Positions 7,797 through 16,795 of a DNA stretch of 64,000 nucleotides are shown here, piece after piece; position 1 is the first letter of the stretch; each line of letters opens with the position of its first letter. The stretch lies in NCBI RefSeq assembly GCF_029433395.1, contig NZ_JAQTHW010000002.1:248001-312000 (forward strand), written 5' to 3'. The notes below the pieces were generated by a model. The model saw nothing but the letters and a program-made list of their open reading frames with translations. It made no database searches and was not told where the DNA came from. The DNA comes from Bifidobacterium sp. ESL0763 (GTDB lineage Bacteria > Actinomycetota > Actinomycetes > Actinomycetales > Bifidobacteriaceae). The translations under genes were made by a program, and so were the position numbers.

Positions 7797-9212
7797 TCAC
7801 GCTTCGGGATTGTGGTTGTTGGCGGTCTGCCGGGCCTTCCAGTCGCCGTGCTCCAGGCCGAGGCTGGCGGCGCCGGAGCCGTAGCGCTCGCGGACGGCGT
7901 CGAGTACTGATTCGGCGTTGCGCAGGTTGGCGTTTTTCCCTTTTGAAGTCTCATCGTTCTGGTTGCTGGCGCTCGGGTTGGTTGTTTCGTCTTCACGACC
8001 GTTGCGGCGCTTGGCGCCATCGCCATCCCCGCCGTCAGCTACGCCATCGCCCAGCATGTCCTCGATGGTCAGCTGCACCGGCGTGGTCTCCTTGGCGCTC
8101 AGCGAGCTGGCGCTCACCCCGGCCAGCCTGATTTCGCGTGGCAGGGGAGCGTCGTCGGGAGCGTCGGCAGGCATCCTGAGCATCGCCTTCAGCAGCGCCA
8201 CGGCCTCGGGATACATGGTGGCGGCGGTGTCGGTGGGCCGTTCGAGCGTGTGCGCCTTGGTCGAGTAGCTCATGTCGGCGAAGCGCAGCTTGACGTTCAC
8301 CGTCCGCGCCACGAGCCCCTTGGCGCGCAGCGTGTGCGTCACCTCGTTGCTGCAGTGGTGCAGTAGCTCGCGTACCTTGGCGGCGTTTCTCGTGTCCTTC
8401 TCGAAGGTGATCTCCGCGCCGATGGATTTCTCCGGCGCATGGGTGACGATGGGCCGCTCGTCCTGCCCGCGCGCGGCGAGATAGAGGTTGTGCGCGGTGA
8501 TTTTCGAACGCGTCGCCTGTGCGAGTGTCGTCTCGTCCATCTCGGCCAGTTCGGCCACGGTCCTGATGCCCCATTCGCCCAGTCGTTTCTCCAGCGACGG
8601 CCCGACACCGGGGATGCCTCGCAACGGCATCATCCGCACGAATTCGGCGTGCCGTGCCTTGGGGATGAGCAGCATCCCGTCCGGCTTGGCGTTGGTGGAG
8701 GCCATCTTCGCCACCAGCTTGTTGGCCGCGATGCCCACCGAGCAGGTGATGCCGAAGCGCGCCGCGACCTGCGCCCGGATCCACGCGCCGATGACGCTCG
8801 GCGACTTCCAGCGCAGCAGCGCGCCCGAGACGTCCATGTAGCCCTCGTCCACCGAGACCTGCTCGATCCGGTCGGTGACCTGCCGGAACACCTCGTCGAA
8901 GATGCGCTTGGACATCTTGCGGTAGTAGGCCATGTCGACCTGCACGTAGGCGCCGCCGGGGCAGAGCTGCTGCGCCCGCACCATCGGCATCGCCGAGTTC
9001 ACCCCGTATTTGCGCGCCTCGTAGTTCGCCGCCGAGACCACGCTCCGCGGCCCGAGCCAGCCGATGATCACCGGTCGTCCGCGCAGCTCTGGATGCCGCG
9101 CGGTCTCCAGCGACGCGTAGAAGGCGTCCATGTCGATATGCAGCACCGTGCAGCCACTCTCGTCGTGGCCCCAGTCGCGTTTCGCGGCCGCGTTCCTTGG
9201 TGCTGTGCTCAT
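7797..9212 (-). CDS. dinB: DNA polymerase IV (Y-family translesion polymerase)
   Basis: A Y-family polymerase of 471 residues that bypasses lesions with low fidelity. Catalytic residues are visible in HIDMDAFYASLE (D27, D29) and VSVDEGYMD (D122, E123). The palm, the helix-hairpin-helix region around LRGIPGVGPSLEKRLGEWG, and the little-finger domain follow. The ATG at 9212 is chosen because conserved sequence starts soon after it, whereas upstream codons look non-coding. The last 100 residues are polar, Asp/Gly/Asn-rich low complexity. I did not identify a beta-clamp binding motif with confidence. Confidence 0.93.
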   Translation of the reverse strand: MSTAPRNAAAKRDWGHDESGCTVLHIDMDAFYASLETARHPELRGRPVIIGWLGPRSVVSAANYEARKYGVNSAMPMVRAQQLCPGGAYVQVDMAYYRKMSKRIFDEVFRQVTDRIEQVSVDEGYMDVSGALLRWKSPSVIGAWIRAQVAARFGITCSVGIAANKLVAKMASTNAKPDGMLLIPKARHAEFVRMMPLRGIPGVGPSLEKRLGEWGIRTVAELAEMDETTLAQATRSKITAHNLYLAARGQDERPIVTHAPEKSIGAEITFEKDTRNAAKVRELLHHCSNEVTHTLRAKGLVARTVNVKLRFADMSYSTKAHTLERPTDTAATMYPEAVALLKAMLRMPADAPDDAPLPREIRLAGVSASSLSAKETTPVQLTIEDMLGDGVADGGDGDGAKRRNGREDETTNPSASNQNDETSKGKNANLRNAESVLDAVRERYGSGAASLGLEHGDWKARQTANNHNPEA

Positions 9213-9360
9213 ACCCTCATTGTAGGGTCGCTGCCGCGCTTTCGGCCCGCGTTCGTCGAAGGCGCGACGCCGGATCCGCCGGTCCGAGCGAATTCCCACT
9301 ACGCCCGTCACGGCAAGGTAGGGGACGGCTAGGGAACAAGCGGAAAGCCGACGTAGAACG

Positions 9361-9393
9361 GAAGTAAAACAGAAGTAAAACAGAAGTAAAACG
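9361..9393. repeat. 11-bp tandem repeat, three copies
   Basis: Three head-to-tail copies of GAAGTAAAAC plus A or G, lying between the divergent dinB and exporter genes. The period of 11 bp is close to one helical turn. It could be an upstream promoter element or a neutral microsatellite. Confidence 0.7.
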
Positions 9394-9468
9394 GACGGAA
9401 GCAGGTGGCGCGTTCCGGCATTAGATAATCCGTCGTGTCATTGTCTGGTTTGGTGTAGCGTGGGCGTC

Positions 9469-10437
9469 ATGAGGTCATCTCCGGTCAACGTGGTGCGCAA
9501 TGGCGCCGATGTCGTGCTCAATCGCCTGCCGGTGGTCGCCATCGTGATGGTCGAGGGGCTGATGATCTATCTCGCCACCTCAATCGCCAAGCTCGCCTTC
9601 ACCCAGCTCGACCCGTTGCTGGCCGCCTGGTACCGTGTCGGTTTCGTCGCCATCCTGCTTTTCGCCTGGCGCCGCCCGCTCTCGCGCGCCAAACGCAAGG
9701 GGCTGCCCAGGACCCGCCGCGACTGGGGCATCGTGGTCACCGCGGGCGTGTCGGTGATGCTGATGAACACCATGTTCTATCTGGCCATCAGCAACATGGA
9801 CATGGGCATCGCCGTCTCCATCGAGTTCATCGGCCCGCTGGCCGTCGCCGTGCTCACCGGCCATGGCTGGCGCGAGCGGGTCGGCATCCTGCTGGCGGCC
9901 TGCGGTGTGGTGCTGCTCGCGGGCATCTCGCTGGCGAACCCCGCCAAGCAGGCGCGGTTCCTGGTCGGCCTCGTCGCCATCCTGATCGACGGGGTGATGT
10001 GGGGGCTCTATATCGTCTCGGGCCGCCAGGTCGCGCAGCGCGCCAACCCGCTCGACTCGCTGAGCCTAGGCCTGGGCATCGCGTGGCTGCTGCAATCCCT
10101 GTTCCTCGCCGTCCCCGCCGTGCGCGGCGTGGCCAGCCCCAAGCCCGGCGCGACGTGGGCCCGCGGCCCGTTCGGCTCGTGGAAGCTGCTGGCGGTGCTG
10201 TTCGTCGTCGCGTTCTTCGCTTCGTTCCTGCCCTATCTGATCGACCAGTTCATCATGCGCCGCGCCTCCTCGGCACGTTTCTCGGTCATCCAGTCGGTCA
10301 ATCCCGTCATGGCCGTGCTGGTCGGCCTGCTCATCGGCGAGGTACCGACGTGGGGCGAGCTGGCGGGCGTCGCCATGGTGATCGCGGCCGTCATCGTCAC
10401 CTTCTCCGGCGACATGCGACACGCTGAGACCGAATGA
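9469..10437 (+). CDS. EamA/DMT-superfamily exporter, RhtA-like
   Basis: A protein of about 322 residues with ten predicted membrane helices in two EamA halves (first half rich in SIAKLAFTQLDPLLAAWYR, second around ASFLPYLIDQFIMRR). The pattern is closest to RhtA-type exporters of threonine, homoserine and other small amino acids. A GTG at 9460 is an alternative start. The transported compound is not determinable here. It is followed by tRNA-Ser on the same strand with no clear terminator between. Confidence 0.85.
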   Translation: MRSSPVNVVRNGADVVLNRLPVVAIVMVEGLMIYLATSIAKLAFTQLDPLLAAWYRVGFVAILLFAWRRPLSRAKRKGLPRTRRDWGIVVTAGVSVMLMNTMFYLAISNMDMGIAVSIEFIGPLAVAVLTGHGWRERVGILLAACGVVLLAGISLANPAKQARFLVGLVAILIDGVMWGLYIVSGRQVAQRANPLDSLSLGLGIAWLLQSLFLAVPAVRGVASPKPGATWARGPFGSWKLLAVLFVVAFFASFLPYLIDQFIMRRASSARFSVIQSVNPVMAVLVGLLIGEVPTWGELAGVAMVIAAVIVTFSGDMRHAETE

Positions 10438-10514
10438 ACGCCGCCATTCGCTGGCATGCGTCCGCTGATGATGCTAAAGTATTGAAACGTTGCGTTCGCA
10501 TAGCGTCGCGATGT

Positions 10515-10601
10515 GGAGCTGTGCCTGAGTGGCCGATAGGGGCACCCTGCTAAGGTGTTAACCGCGCAAGCGGTTCGAGGGTTCGAATCCCTCCGGCTCC
10601 G
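10515..10601 (+). tRNA. tRNA-Ser (anticodon GCU)
   Basis: The acceptor stem GGAGCTG pairs with CGGCTCC with discriminator G. The anticodon loop CTGCTAA gives anticodon GCU, reading AGC/AGU serine codons. The long variable arm (ACCGCGCAAGCGGT) is the class II hallmark of serine tRNA, and the T loop GTTCGAATC is present. CCA is not encoded. Confidence 0.97.
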
Positions 10602-10626
10602 CTTTAGAGGTATAAATCAAGATGCG

Positions 10627-10660
10627 GTCGGGAGTAGGCTCAAGCTTACTCCCGACTTGC
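10627..10660 (+). terminator. Terminator of tRNA-Ser(GCU)
   Basis: A perfect 10-bp stem (GTCGGGAGTA with TACTCCCGAC) encloses a 10-nt loop and is followed by a weak T-rich stretch (TTGCGTTT). Confidence 0.75.
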
Positions 10661-10916
10661 GTTTCGGATGTTTTCGCGAGTCAGTCAGGTCCGTCGCCGA
10701 TCATTGGGGATTGCGGCGAATGGCGAAGGCGCGGACTCATGACGTACTCACGGGTTGTCTGCCGCAGCTCGGATATCTCATCGCTCCGTGGTTTCGACGT
10801 CAGCTGACATCGGTGTCTTCGGGTCCAGGTCGACCTCGGTCGCAAACGGAGTTTCCCGGCCCGTACCATAACCCTTATGGCTCCCAGCTTCCCAAGGTCG
10901 CCTGATTGTCATGGCT
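10661..10916. other. Gene-free stretch after tRNA-Ser
   Basis: With the tRNA terminator this makes a gap of about 315 bp. I see no conserved protein, RNA structure or repeat in it. Confidence 0.6.
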
Positions 10917-11714
10917 TCATCCCCGCTGTTCGCGCCGTTCCCACTGTTCCCGGGTGACCACCCGGATGATGGCGTCGTGCCGCTCGCCGATCAGCGGGAA
11001 GTAGTCGCCGTCCTTGCGGCAGACGGCCCGCATGCCGCAGTGCTCCATCACCTTGCCGGAGGCCGGATTCTCCACGTAGTGCCCGCCCCACACCGCGTTG
11101 GCGCCGAGGTCCGCGAAGGCGTGCCGGATCATCGCCTCCAGCGCCTCGCTCATCAGCCCGTGGCCCCAGAACGGCCGTCCGATCCAGTAGCCCAGCACGC
11201 GGTCGCCGTCGTAGTGGGCCAGCGCCCGCTCCAGCTCGTCTGTATCCATGCCTTCGAAAAGCCGGTGCCCGTCGATGGCCTCGCGCACGAACGCGCCGAC
11301 GTGGTCGTCCGGCCCGGTCTTTTTCAGCTCGATGGCGCCGATGGGCTTGCCGGGCGTGGCCGCCGTCATCTCGTCGCCGGCTCCCGACGTTTCGGTGCCG
11401 TTGCCGGTGCGATTGTCGTCTCCTGCGCTGTCACTGTCGCCGTCATTCCCGCCGACATGCTCGTCTTCGCCACTGGTCGCGTTATCGCCGTCGTCCTTGC
11501 CGCACCCGGCACCGCGCAAGGTGATGGCATAGTTCTCGTCTCCGGTGAACACATGGTTGAGCGTGTCCATGCTTTCGGCGGCGTCGCGGTGCGGCGTCCA
11601 CCCGCAGCGCGGCCCGATGTCGGGGTCGCGGGCGTATTCGAACAGCGAGGCGGCCTCGTCCGGGTCGTTCCTTTTCCAGTGGCGCAGCGTCAGGCGCGGG
11701 GTGATGATTTCCAT
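10917..11714 (-). CDS. GNAT-family N-acetyltransferase, RimJ/RimL-like
   Basis: A 265-residue acetyl-CoA-dependent acetyltransferase. The start matches the typical family opening (MEIITPRLTLRHW). Conserved elements include LGYWIGRPFWGHGLMSEAL and an ending resembling RimJ/RimL (NPASGKVMEHCGMR). Acceptor could be a protein N-terminus, an amino acid or a drug; it is not resolvable. Unusually, residues about 69-120 are a Gly/Asp/Glu/Ser/Thr-rich low-complexity insert interrupting the fold between early strands. The conserved blocks on both sides stay in frame, so this is an insertion rather than a frameshift. Confidence 0.85.
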   Translation of the reverse strand: MEIITPRLTLRHWKRNDPDEAASLFEYARDPDIGPRCGWTPHRDAAESMDTLNHVFTGDENYAITLRGAGCGKDDGDNATSGEDEHVGGNDGDSDSAGDDNRTGNGTETSGAGDEMTAATPGKPIGAIELKKTGPDDHVGAFVREAIDGHRLFEGMDTDELERALAHYDGDRVLGYWIGRPFWGHGLMSEALEAMIRHAFADLGANAVWGGHYVENPASGKVMEHCGMRAVCRKDGDYFPLIGERHDAIIRVVTREQWERREQRG

Positions 11715-11762
11715 GGCGTCATGATAGGTCGCGTTCCGCGCCGCTTCAACAATCCGCCGGAT

Positions 11763-11885
11763 GGTGACATGCCTGGGGTGGGTGACACGCCTAGCTGAAT
11801 GGCATGCCTGGTTGGGCAACACGCCTGACTAAACAACATGTCTGGCTAGATGACGTGCCGGCTTGAATGACACGCCTCGTGGCCG
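11763..11885. repeat. Degenerate tandem repeat, about 18 bp, around seven copies
   Basis: Units resemble GACATGCCTGGCTGAAT with period 17-18 bp (for example GACACGCCTAGCTGAAT, CATGTCTGGCTAGATGA, GACACGCCTCGTGG). They lie upstream of the GNAT gene, between it and the divergent YigZ-family gene. No gene is supported in the remaining gap to 12135. Confidence 0.6.
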
Positions 11886-12135
11886 GCATCGGTCAATGGT
11901 GCTATATCTGTGTGTCGGACGTACCTTTGTCGATGGAAGGGGAGCCAAAGGTACGTCTTTGTCCCTTTGTCTCCTTAAAGAGCCAGTGTATCCTCTTTTC
12001 GCGCTTTTCGCCGTCAGGTCCGCTTTTCGGCTTCTGGATCATGGACGTCGTCCGCTAGAGTGGGTCATGGATCTGTCCACAATATCGGGCCTGACACCGG
12101 ACCCAGATGGAGCCATTCTAGACAAGGGAGGTGCG

Positions 12136-12786
12136 ATGACTGGGATTTCCAGACAACCCAAGACGATTGACGGGTTTTCGACGGTCGTCGACACTTCCGA
12201 GCGCCCGGCGCACGACTCGTTCGTCGAGAAGAAATCCGAATTCATCGGCGATGTCTGCCATGTGGACACCCTCGACGAGGCGCTCGCGTTCGTCGATGCC
12301 ATCCGCGAGCGGCATCCCAAGGCCCGCCACGTCGCCTACGCCTCGATCGTCGGAGCTGCCCAGGGTGCGGCCAAGGAGCGGATGAGCGACGACGGCGAGC
12401 CCTCCGGCACCGCGGGCAAGCCGATCCTCGACGTCATCCGCGTCAACAAGCTCACCGACTGCGTGGTGACGGTCACGCGTTATTTTGGCGGCATCCTCCT
12501 CGGTTCGGGTGGGCTGATCCGGGCCTACGCCACGGGTGCGTCGATGGCGGTGAAGGCCGCCGGCAAACGTCGCATCGTGCCGATGACACGCTACCGGGTG
12601 GTGCTGGAATATCCGTGGTTCGACCGTTTCGAGCAGCTGCTGGCCGGTGTGGGCGGCGAGGAGACCGGCCGCGAGTTCACCGACCGCATCCGCATGGAGC
12701 TCGCTGTGCCGAGCGCGAACGCCGACGATTTCGCCGCCCGTGTCCGCGAGACATTCAACGCCCGCGCCAGGCTGACAGCTCTCTGA
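12136..12786 (+). CDS. YigZ / IMPACT-family (UPF0029) protein
   Basis: A 216-residue cytoplasmic protein. The UPF0029 N-terminal signature is clear: SDDGEPSGTAGKPIL followed by VTRYFGGILLGSGGLIRAY. A C-terminal DUF1949-like region follows. The family is related to eukaryotic IMPACT, and the bacterial role, probably translation-linked, is not settled. The ATG at 12136 is favoured by AAGGGAGG 5 nt upstream; longer in-frame starts, such as 12067, lack this. Confidence 0.9.
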   Translation: MTGISRQPKTIDGFSTVVDTSERPAHDSFVEKKSEFIGDVCHVDTLDEALAFVDAIRERHPKARHVAYASIVGAAQGAAKERMSDDGEPSGTAGKPILDVIRVNKLTDCVVTVTRYFGGILLGSGGLIRAYATGASMAVKAAGKRRIVPMTRYRVVLEYPWFDRFEQLLAGVGGEETGREFTDRIRMELAVPSANADDFAARVRETFNARARLTAL

Positions 12787-13098
12787 GCCCTATACCGCCG
12801 TACAAGTCGGCTTCAGCTCGTTCGATCCGTCGGCTATGGCGATGCACGTCTTCAATGGTCTTACGTCAATTCATGAGACAGCAGTCTGATGGCTCGCGGA
12901 TTGCCGTGTGGCTTGTTTCTCCAACGGTTGGATCGCCATACGTGAACCGAGTGCGTTTCCTCGTAGTGAGGTTCGCGCATCCCTGTCATCGGACCATACG
13001 ATGGCCACCTGCGAGGCGTCAGCCACCTTGCCGAGCGGTCTGGTTGCCGTCGACTCGGCAAGGGGTGCCGGTCGGGCGGGCTGGGCTAAGCTGGGCGC
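12787..13098. other. Gene-free stretch
   Basis: About 310 bp between the YigZ-family gene and the repeat-containing protein gene. I see no convincing coding, RNA or repeat feature; a promoter for the downstream gene presumably lies here. Confidence 0.6.
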
Positions 13099-13947
13099 AT
13101 GAGCGAAATGGACCAGCAAGAGACGAACGGCGAGCAGGGCGAGGCTGTCGCGCAATCTGACCCGCAGCGGGACGATGCGCAGGCGAATACGCAGTCCGAG
13201 GCCAATGACGCCACCGACGCCAAGACTGCCGATGCCGGCACAACAGATGGCGCTGGTACCTCCACTGCAGATGCGTCCGATGGCACCGGTGCCGCCAAAG
13301 CCGGCGATGAGGCCGCCGGCAGCGTCGCAGACGCCCATGATGGTGACGACGCCGACGACGACTTCGAGCCGCTGACCAACACATACGAGGAGCTGCGCCA
13401 CACAGCCGATGCCGCCGAGCTGAGCGCCGCCGCCCGCAAACCGCTGCCACCGAAGGCCGACCAGTCCGCCTTCTCCCGCGCCACGGCACTGCTCGAGGCG
13501 GTGGCCGGCAACAGTCACACCCCGATCGAGGACCGCATTTTCCTGGCCAAGACTATGCCCTTCCCGAACATCCTGGTCAAGCTTTCCGAAGACCCCGAGG
13601 ACAGCGTGCGCGAAGCCGTGGCCGCCAACGCCGACGACAAGAACTGGCTGGTCGGCCGGCTCACCAAAGACAAGGTGGGCAAGGTCCGCGAGGCCGCGCT
13701 GCGCAACCCGCAGACCTCGTGGAAGATGCGTCTGGAGGGGGCCGAGAACCTCGAGACCACCGCCGCCACGCTCGATTTCCTCGCCAAGCTCGGCGTCGAG
13801 CTCGAGCCCGAGGCCCCCGCGATCCTCTCGGCGATGGTACGCCGCGCCGTTGCGCTCAACCCCAACTGCGGGCCGGACACGCTCGCCAGACTTGCCGGCG
13901 ACGCCTCCACCGACGTGCAGCACGCCGCCCAGAGCCGCCAGTCCTGA
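13099..13947 (+). CDS. Acidic protein with LRV/HEAT-like helical repeats
   Basis: A 282-residue protein. Residues 1-100 are a disordered Ala/Asp/Thr/Glu-rich tail. The rest contains helical units of about 24 residues with patterns such as EDPEDSVREAVAANA, KDKVGKVREAALRNP and RRAVALNPNCGPDTLARLA, typical of variant leucine-rich or HEAT-like repeats that form protein-binding surfaces. No enzyme motif or signal peptide is seen. Its last four codons and stop lie inside a 14-bp tandem repeat tract that continues downstream, so the C-terminus has probably been shaped by repeat expansion. No function is assigned. Confidence 0.75.
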   Translation: MSEMDQQETNGEQGEAVAQSDPQRDDAQANTQSEANDATDAKTADAGTTDGAGTSTADASDGTGAAKAGDEAAGSVADAHDGDDADDDFEPLTNTYEELRHTADAAELSAAARKPLPPKADQSAFSRATALLEAVAGNSHTPIEDRIFLAKTMPFPNILVKLSEDPEDSVREAVAANADDKNWLVGRLTKDKVGKVREAALRNPQTSWKMRLEGAENLETTAATLDFLAKLGVELEPEAPAILSAMVRRAVALNPNCGPDTLARLAGDASTDVQHAAQSRQS

Positions 13948-14085
13948 GTCGTTCGCTCTGAGTCATCGATCCTGAGTTGTCGGTCTTGGGTCGTCAGCCC
14001 AGAGCCACCAGTCCAGAGTTGCCAGTCCTGAGCCAAGACTTCCTGAGTCTCTGCTCCTGAAGTCGTCAGTCCTGAGTCGTTCGCG
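13933..14085. repeat. 14-bp degenerate tandem repeat crossing a stop codon
   Basis: About eleven units of AGTCGTCAGTCCTG-like sequence with a 14-bp period (two units are 15 bp). It begins inside the end of the LRV/HEAT-like gene and runs 138 bp past its stop codon. Confidence 0.8.
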
Positions 14086-14104
14086 TTTCCTCCTGCCTCA
14101 AATC

Positions 14105-14171
14105 GTCCTTTCCTGCCCGAAAACGTACATTTTCATGGCCAAAAATGTACTAAAACGTGCAGGAATGGTCT
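14105..14171. repeat. Nested palindrome, copy 1 of a two-copy family
   Basis: Inner arms GTACATTTT (14125-14133) and AAAATGTAC (14142-14150) and outer arms TTCCTGC (14110-14116) and GCAGGAA (14159-14165) form a nested hairpin. A related sequence lies at 59226-59315. The rest of the gap to 14485 holds only a presumed promoter for the surface protein. Confidence 0.7.
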
Positions 14172-14485
14172 TTTAGAGGCGGGAACGGCAAGGTGAAGGC
14201 AGGAAAACCCGGACGGAGGCGTGATTCGGGCTGGCGGTCATTCGTCATGTGCCCGCATCCGCGATGATCCGATGGTGTTGAGCTCTCGTGTGGTGATTGG
14301 TCGGCTTTTCTTCGTCGGCTTGCTACATCGTATGTTGCCTTTTGTGTTATGATTCGAAGATTTAACGCAGAATGTGACAACCACTGTGTATATTTGAAAT
14401 GCAAGTGTGCGGTGTCGTATCGGTCGATCACAGCCGGCAGAGTCGTTTGGCGCTGTGGTCGCGATGTATGCAAAGGGGAGTCGTC

Positions 14486-16603
14486 ATGGATATGCGCAGG
14501 ACGGTTGGCAGTCTGCTGACGGGATTCGTCGCCTTGGCCGTATCGTTCGGCATCGCCCAGCCCGCCGCGTTCGCCGTCGAAACTCCCAGCGCGCCCGCCG
14601 CCTTCGCTTCGCCCGACTCTGGTTCAGCATCTCCCGCCGATGGCAATTCAAGCGGGGGGCTTGCCAAACAGCCTGATTCCCCGGTTCCGAACAATTCCGC
14701 GCAGGTAGGATTTCAATCCAAGCAGCCACAAACCAAGACCGAGGTTTCGCCACAAGGTGTCACGTGCAACACAGTCCCAGCTCATACGCCATGGACGGGC
14801 ACAGGCGGAACGGTGTATTGGAATGTCCACCTTAGTGGGGACGGCAACGATTGTGTGCTCGAACTCGAGAGCGGAACGGTACCGAATTATGGAATACAGG
14901 GAGCGGATGATTTAAGGGAAATTCCATGGAATAATACTACGGTTACTCGCGTGGAAACAGGGAATGTGAAAGTCGGCACTTCCATGATTGGAATGTTCAA
15001 TATGGCCCACAACCCTTCATTGCGATCCGCAGATGTCCGGGGCCTCGATGTTAGCGACGTTGAATCGTTTTGCTGGTTGTTCATGGGTGACTCGCAACTG
15101 ACCAAGGTTGAGGGGATGGACAATTGGAATGTCTCCAACAGACTTACAAACGTGGGCAATATGTTCTATGGATGCAACATCTCATCATTGGATTTGTCGC
15201 GTTGGGATATGTCGAACGTCACGTACTTTGATGGATGTTTTTGGGGTCTTGGGTCAAAGTTACGTTTCTTGAAGCTCCCGGCAAATGTAAGGAACATTCC
15301 GACAACTGCATTTACCACTGATGTTAATGCCGGGCCAAGTGACGCCAGTTGGTCCAACGTTCCTTACTATGTTGAAGACACTCCGGGAAATACGTCAGCT
15401 AGTCCCTTTTATCCGTACAACACAGGAATTGTTGCCACGTCTTTTTCTGTTTGGCGCGGCCGTCCCTATGCTGTCTCCTTCAATGCCAACGGGGGAGCAG
15501 GAACAGCCGATACGCTCAAGGGCGGCTGGCCCGATAACCCCGGTGTGACTCTGGCCTCCGGAGCCGGGTTCACTCGCGCGGGCTACAGGCTGGTGGGCTG
15601 GAGCAAGACCGCCAACGCAACCTCTCCCGACTATGCGCTTGGTAGCTCCTACACGCCGACCGATGATGTGACGTTGTATGGCGTGTGGCTGCCCACGCCC
15701 ACCGTTTCCAACGATCTGCTGTTCCCGTGGATGAACGGGGGAGAGGCCGGCAAGGTGAAGGTCTCCGGCGCGGTTCCGCAGGGTGGCGGAGTCCGGGCGG
15801 TGCAGTCCGGCGACAAGATCGAGGTCGCGCTGATGCCCAAGGGCGATCCCGGCTCGACGAATCCGAGCGTCGGCACGCCCGCCGCGGCCAACGACGTCAC
15901 TCTGGATACGGCGTCGTGTTCCGCAACCGCCTGCAACTGGTCGGCCACATTCCCGATATCCACGCTGTCCGATGCCGACGATGTGGGCCAGGGCATGTCG
16001 TATGTGTTCCGCGCGCGGTTGGTGACGGCCTCGGACAGCAATTCGGATTACGCGTTCTCCGCGGGCAAGCGGGCCGATCTGGTCGCGCCGGCGGTCACGG
16101 GAGCGACGTTCAACAAGCGTGCGCGCACGGTATCGGGCAGCGTGTGGAGTTCCGGCGACGCCTCCAAGCAGCCCAACCGCGCCAAGGAAACCAAGTTCTC
16201 GGTGACCGTGGCCTGGCCCGCAGGCTCGTCGCCGGCAACCACCACACTGACCTGCGATTCCGGAACGGCCAGCATCGTCGGCGCCACCTGCCCGTCCGCA
16301 GGCTCCGGCGATGGCACGTTCACCTTGCAGGTGCCCAGCGGTGTCAAGCTCAAAGGCGACTCCCACATGACGGCCAAAGACGCCCCATCTGCGGACGAGC
16401 CGACGCTGGTGGGCGGCGGGGAACCCAACGTCTCAACCGCGGTGACGTTCGACACCACCATGCCCATGGTCGCCTCATTGCCCATGACCGGCGGCGAGGC
16501 CCCGGCCGTGTGGTGGCGCCGCATCCTGCTCCCCGCGCTCCTCGCCGGCACGGTCGCCGTCGTCTTCGGCGCCCGCCGCCGTCGCCTCACCATGCGTCGC
16601 TGA
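14486..16603 (+). CDS. BspA-like (DUF285) surface protein with sortase motif LPMTG
   Basis: A 705-residue secreted protein. It has an N-terminal signal peptide (MDMRRTVGSLL then hydrophobic core, ending PAAFA), and BspA-type DUF285 leucine-rich units (GLDVSDVESF, MDNWNVSNRLTNVGNMFYG, SLDLSRWDMSNVTY). An InlB/Listeria-Bacteroides-type repeat follows (AVSFNANGGAGT to TLYGVW), then Ig-like strands. The C-terminus has LPMTG, a hydrophobic helix and an Arg-rich tail, the sortase A cell-wall anchor layout. SD AAAGGGGAG precedes ATG 14486. It likely mediates adhesion, an inference from family. It is paralogous to the genes at 44409-46526 and 46790-49556. Confidence 0.88.
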   Translation: MDMRRTVGSLLTGFVALAVSFGIAQPAAFAVETPSAPAAFASPDSGSASPADGNSSGGLAKQPDSPVPNNSAQVGFQSKQPQTKTEVSPQGVTCNTVPAHTPWTGTGGTVYWNVHLSGDGNDCVLELESGTVPNYGIQGADDLREIPWNNTTVTRVETGNVKVGTSMIGMFNMAHNPSLRSADVRGLDVSDVESFCWLFMGDSQLTKVEGMDNWNVSNRLTNVGNMFYGCNISSLDLSRWDMSNVTYFDGCFWGLGSKLRFLKLPANVRNIPTTAFTTDVNAGPSDASWSNVPYYVEDTPGNTSASPFYPYNTGIVATSFSVWRGRPYAVSFNANGGAGTADTLKGGWPDNPGVTLASGAGFTRAGYRLVGWSKTANATSPDYALGSSYTPTDDVTLYGVWLPTPTVSNDLLFPWMNGGEAGKVKVSGAVPQGGGVRAVQSGDKIEVALMPKGDPGSTNPSVGTPAAANDVTLDTASCSATACNWSATFPISTLSDADDVGQGMSYVFRARLVTASDSNSDYAFSAGKRADLVAPAVTGATFNKRARTVSGSVWSSGDASKQPNRAKETKFSVTVAWPAGSSPATTTLTCDSGTASIVGATCPSAGSGDGTFTLQVPSGVKLKGDSHMTAKDAPSADEPTLVGGGEPNVSTAVTFDTTMPMVASLPMTGGEAPAVWWRRILLPALLAGTVAVVFGARRRRLTMRR

Positions 16604-16612
16604 ACCGTCGTG

Positions 16613-16641
16613 TTGCGGTTGGTCGGGGCATTCGGTACAAT
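16613..16641 (+). promoter_or_regulatory. Sigma-70-type promoter of rplM-rpsI
   Basis: TTGCGG (-35) and TACAAT (-10) are separated by exactly 17 bp. A leader of about 150 nt then runs to the rplM start, long enough for autoregulation, though I cannot assign a known leader fold. Confidence 0.7.
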
Positions 16642-16795
16642 GGTGAGTTGTTGTGTTTCCCTACGGGGTCCTTCTAAGCGCTTTCCCACTCGCACTAGGA
16701 CTTTCAGGGAGCCCACGGATAAAGCGGTCGGAGAGGCATCATCGCAAGGTTTTGCCGATTTGGCCGGGAACACAATATAAGGAAAAGGTACACTC

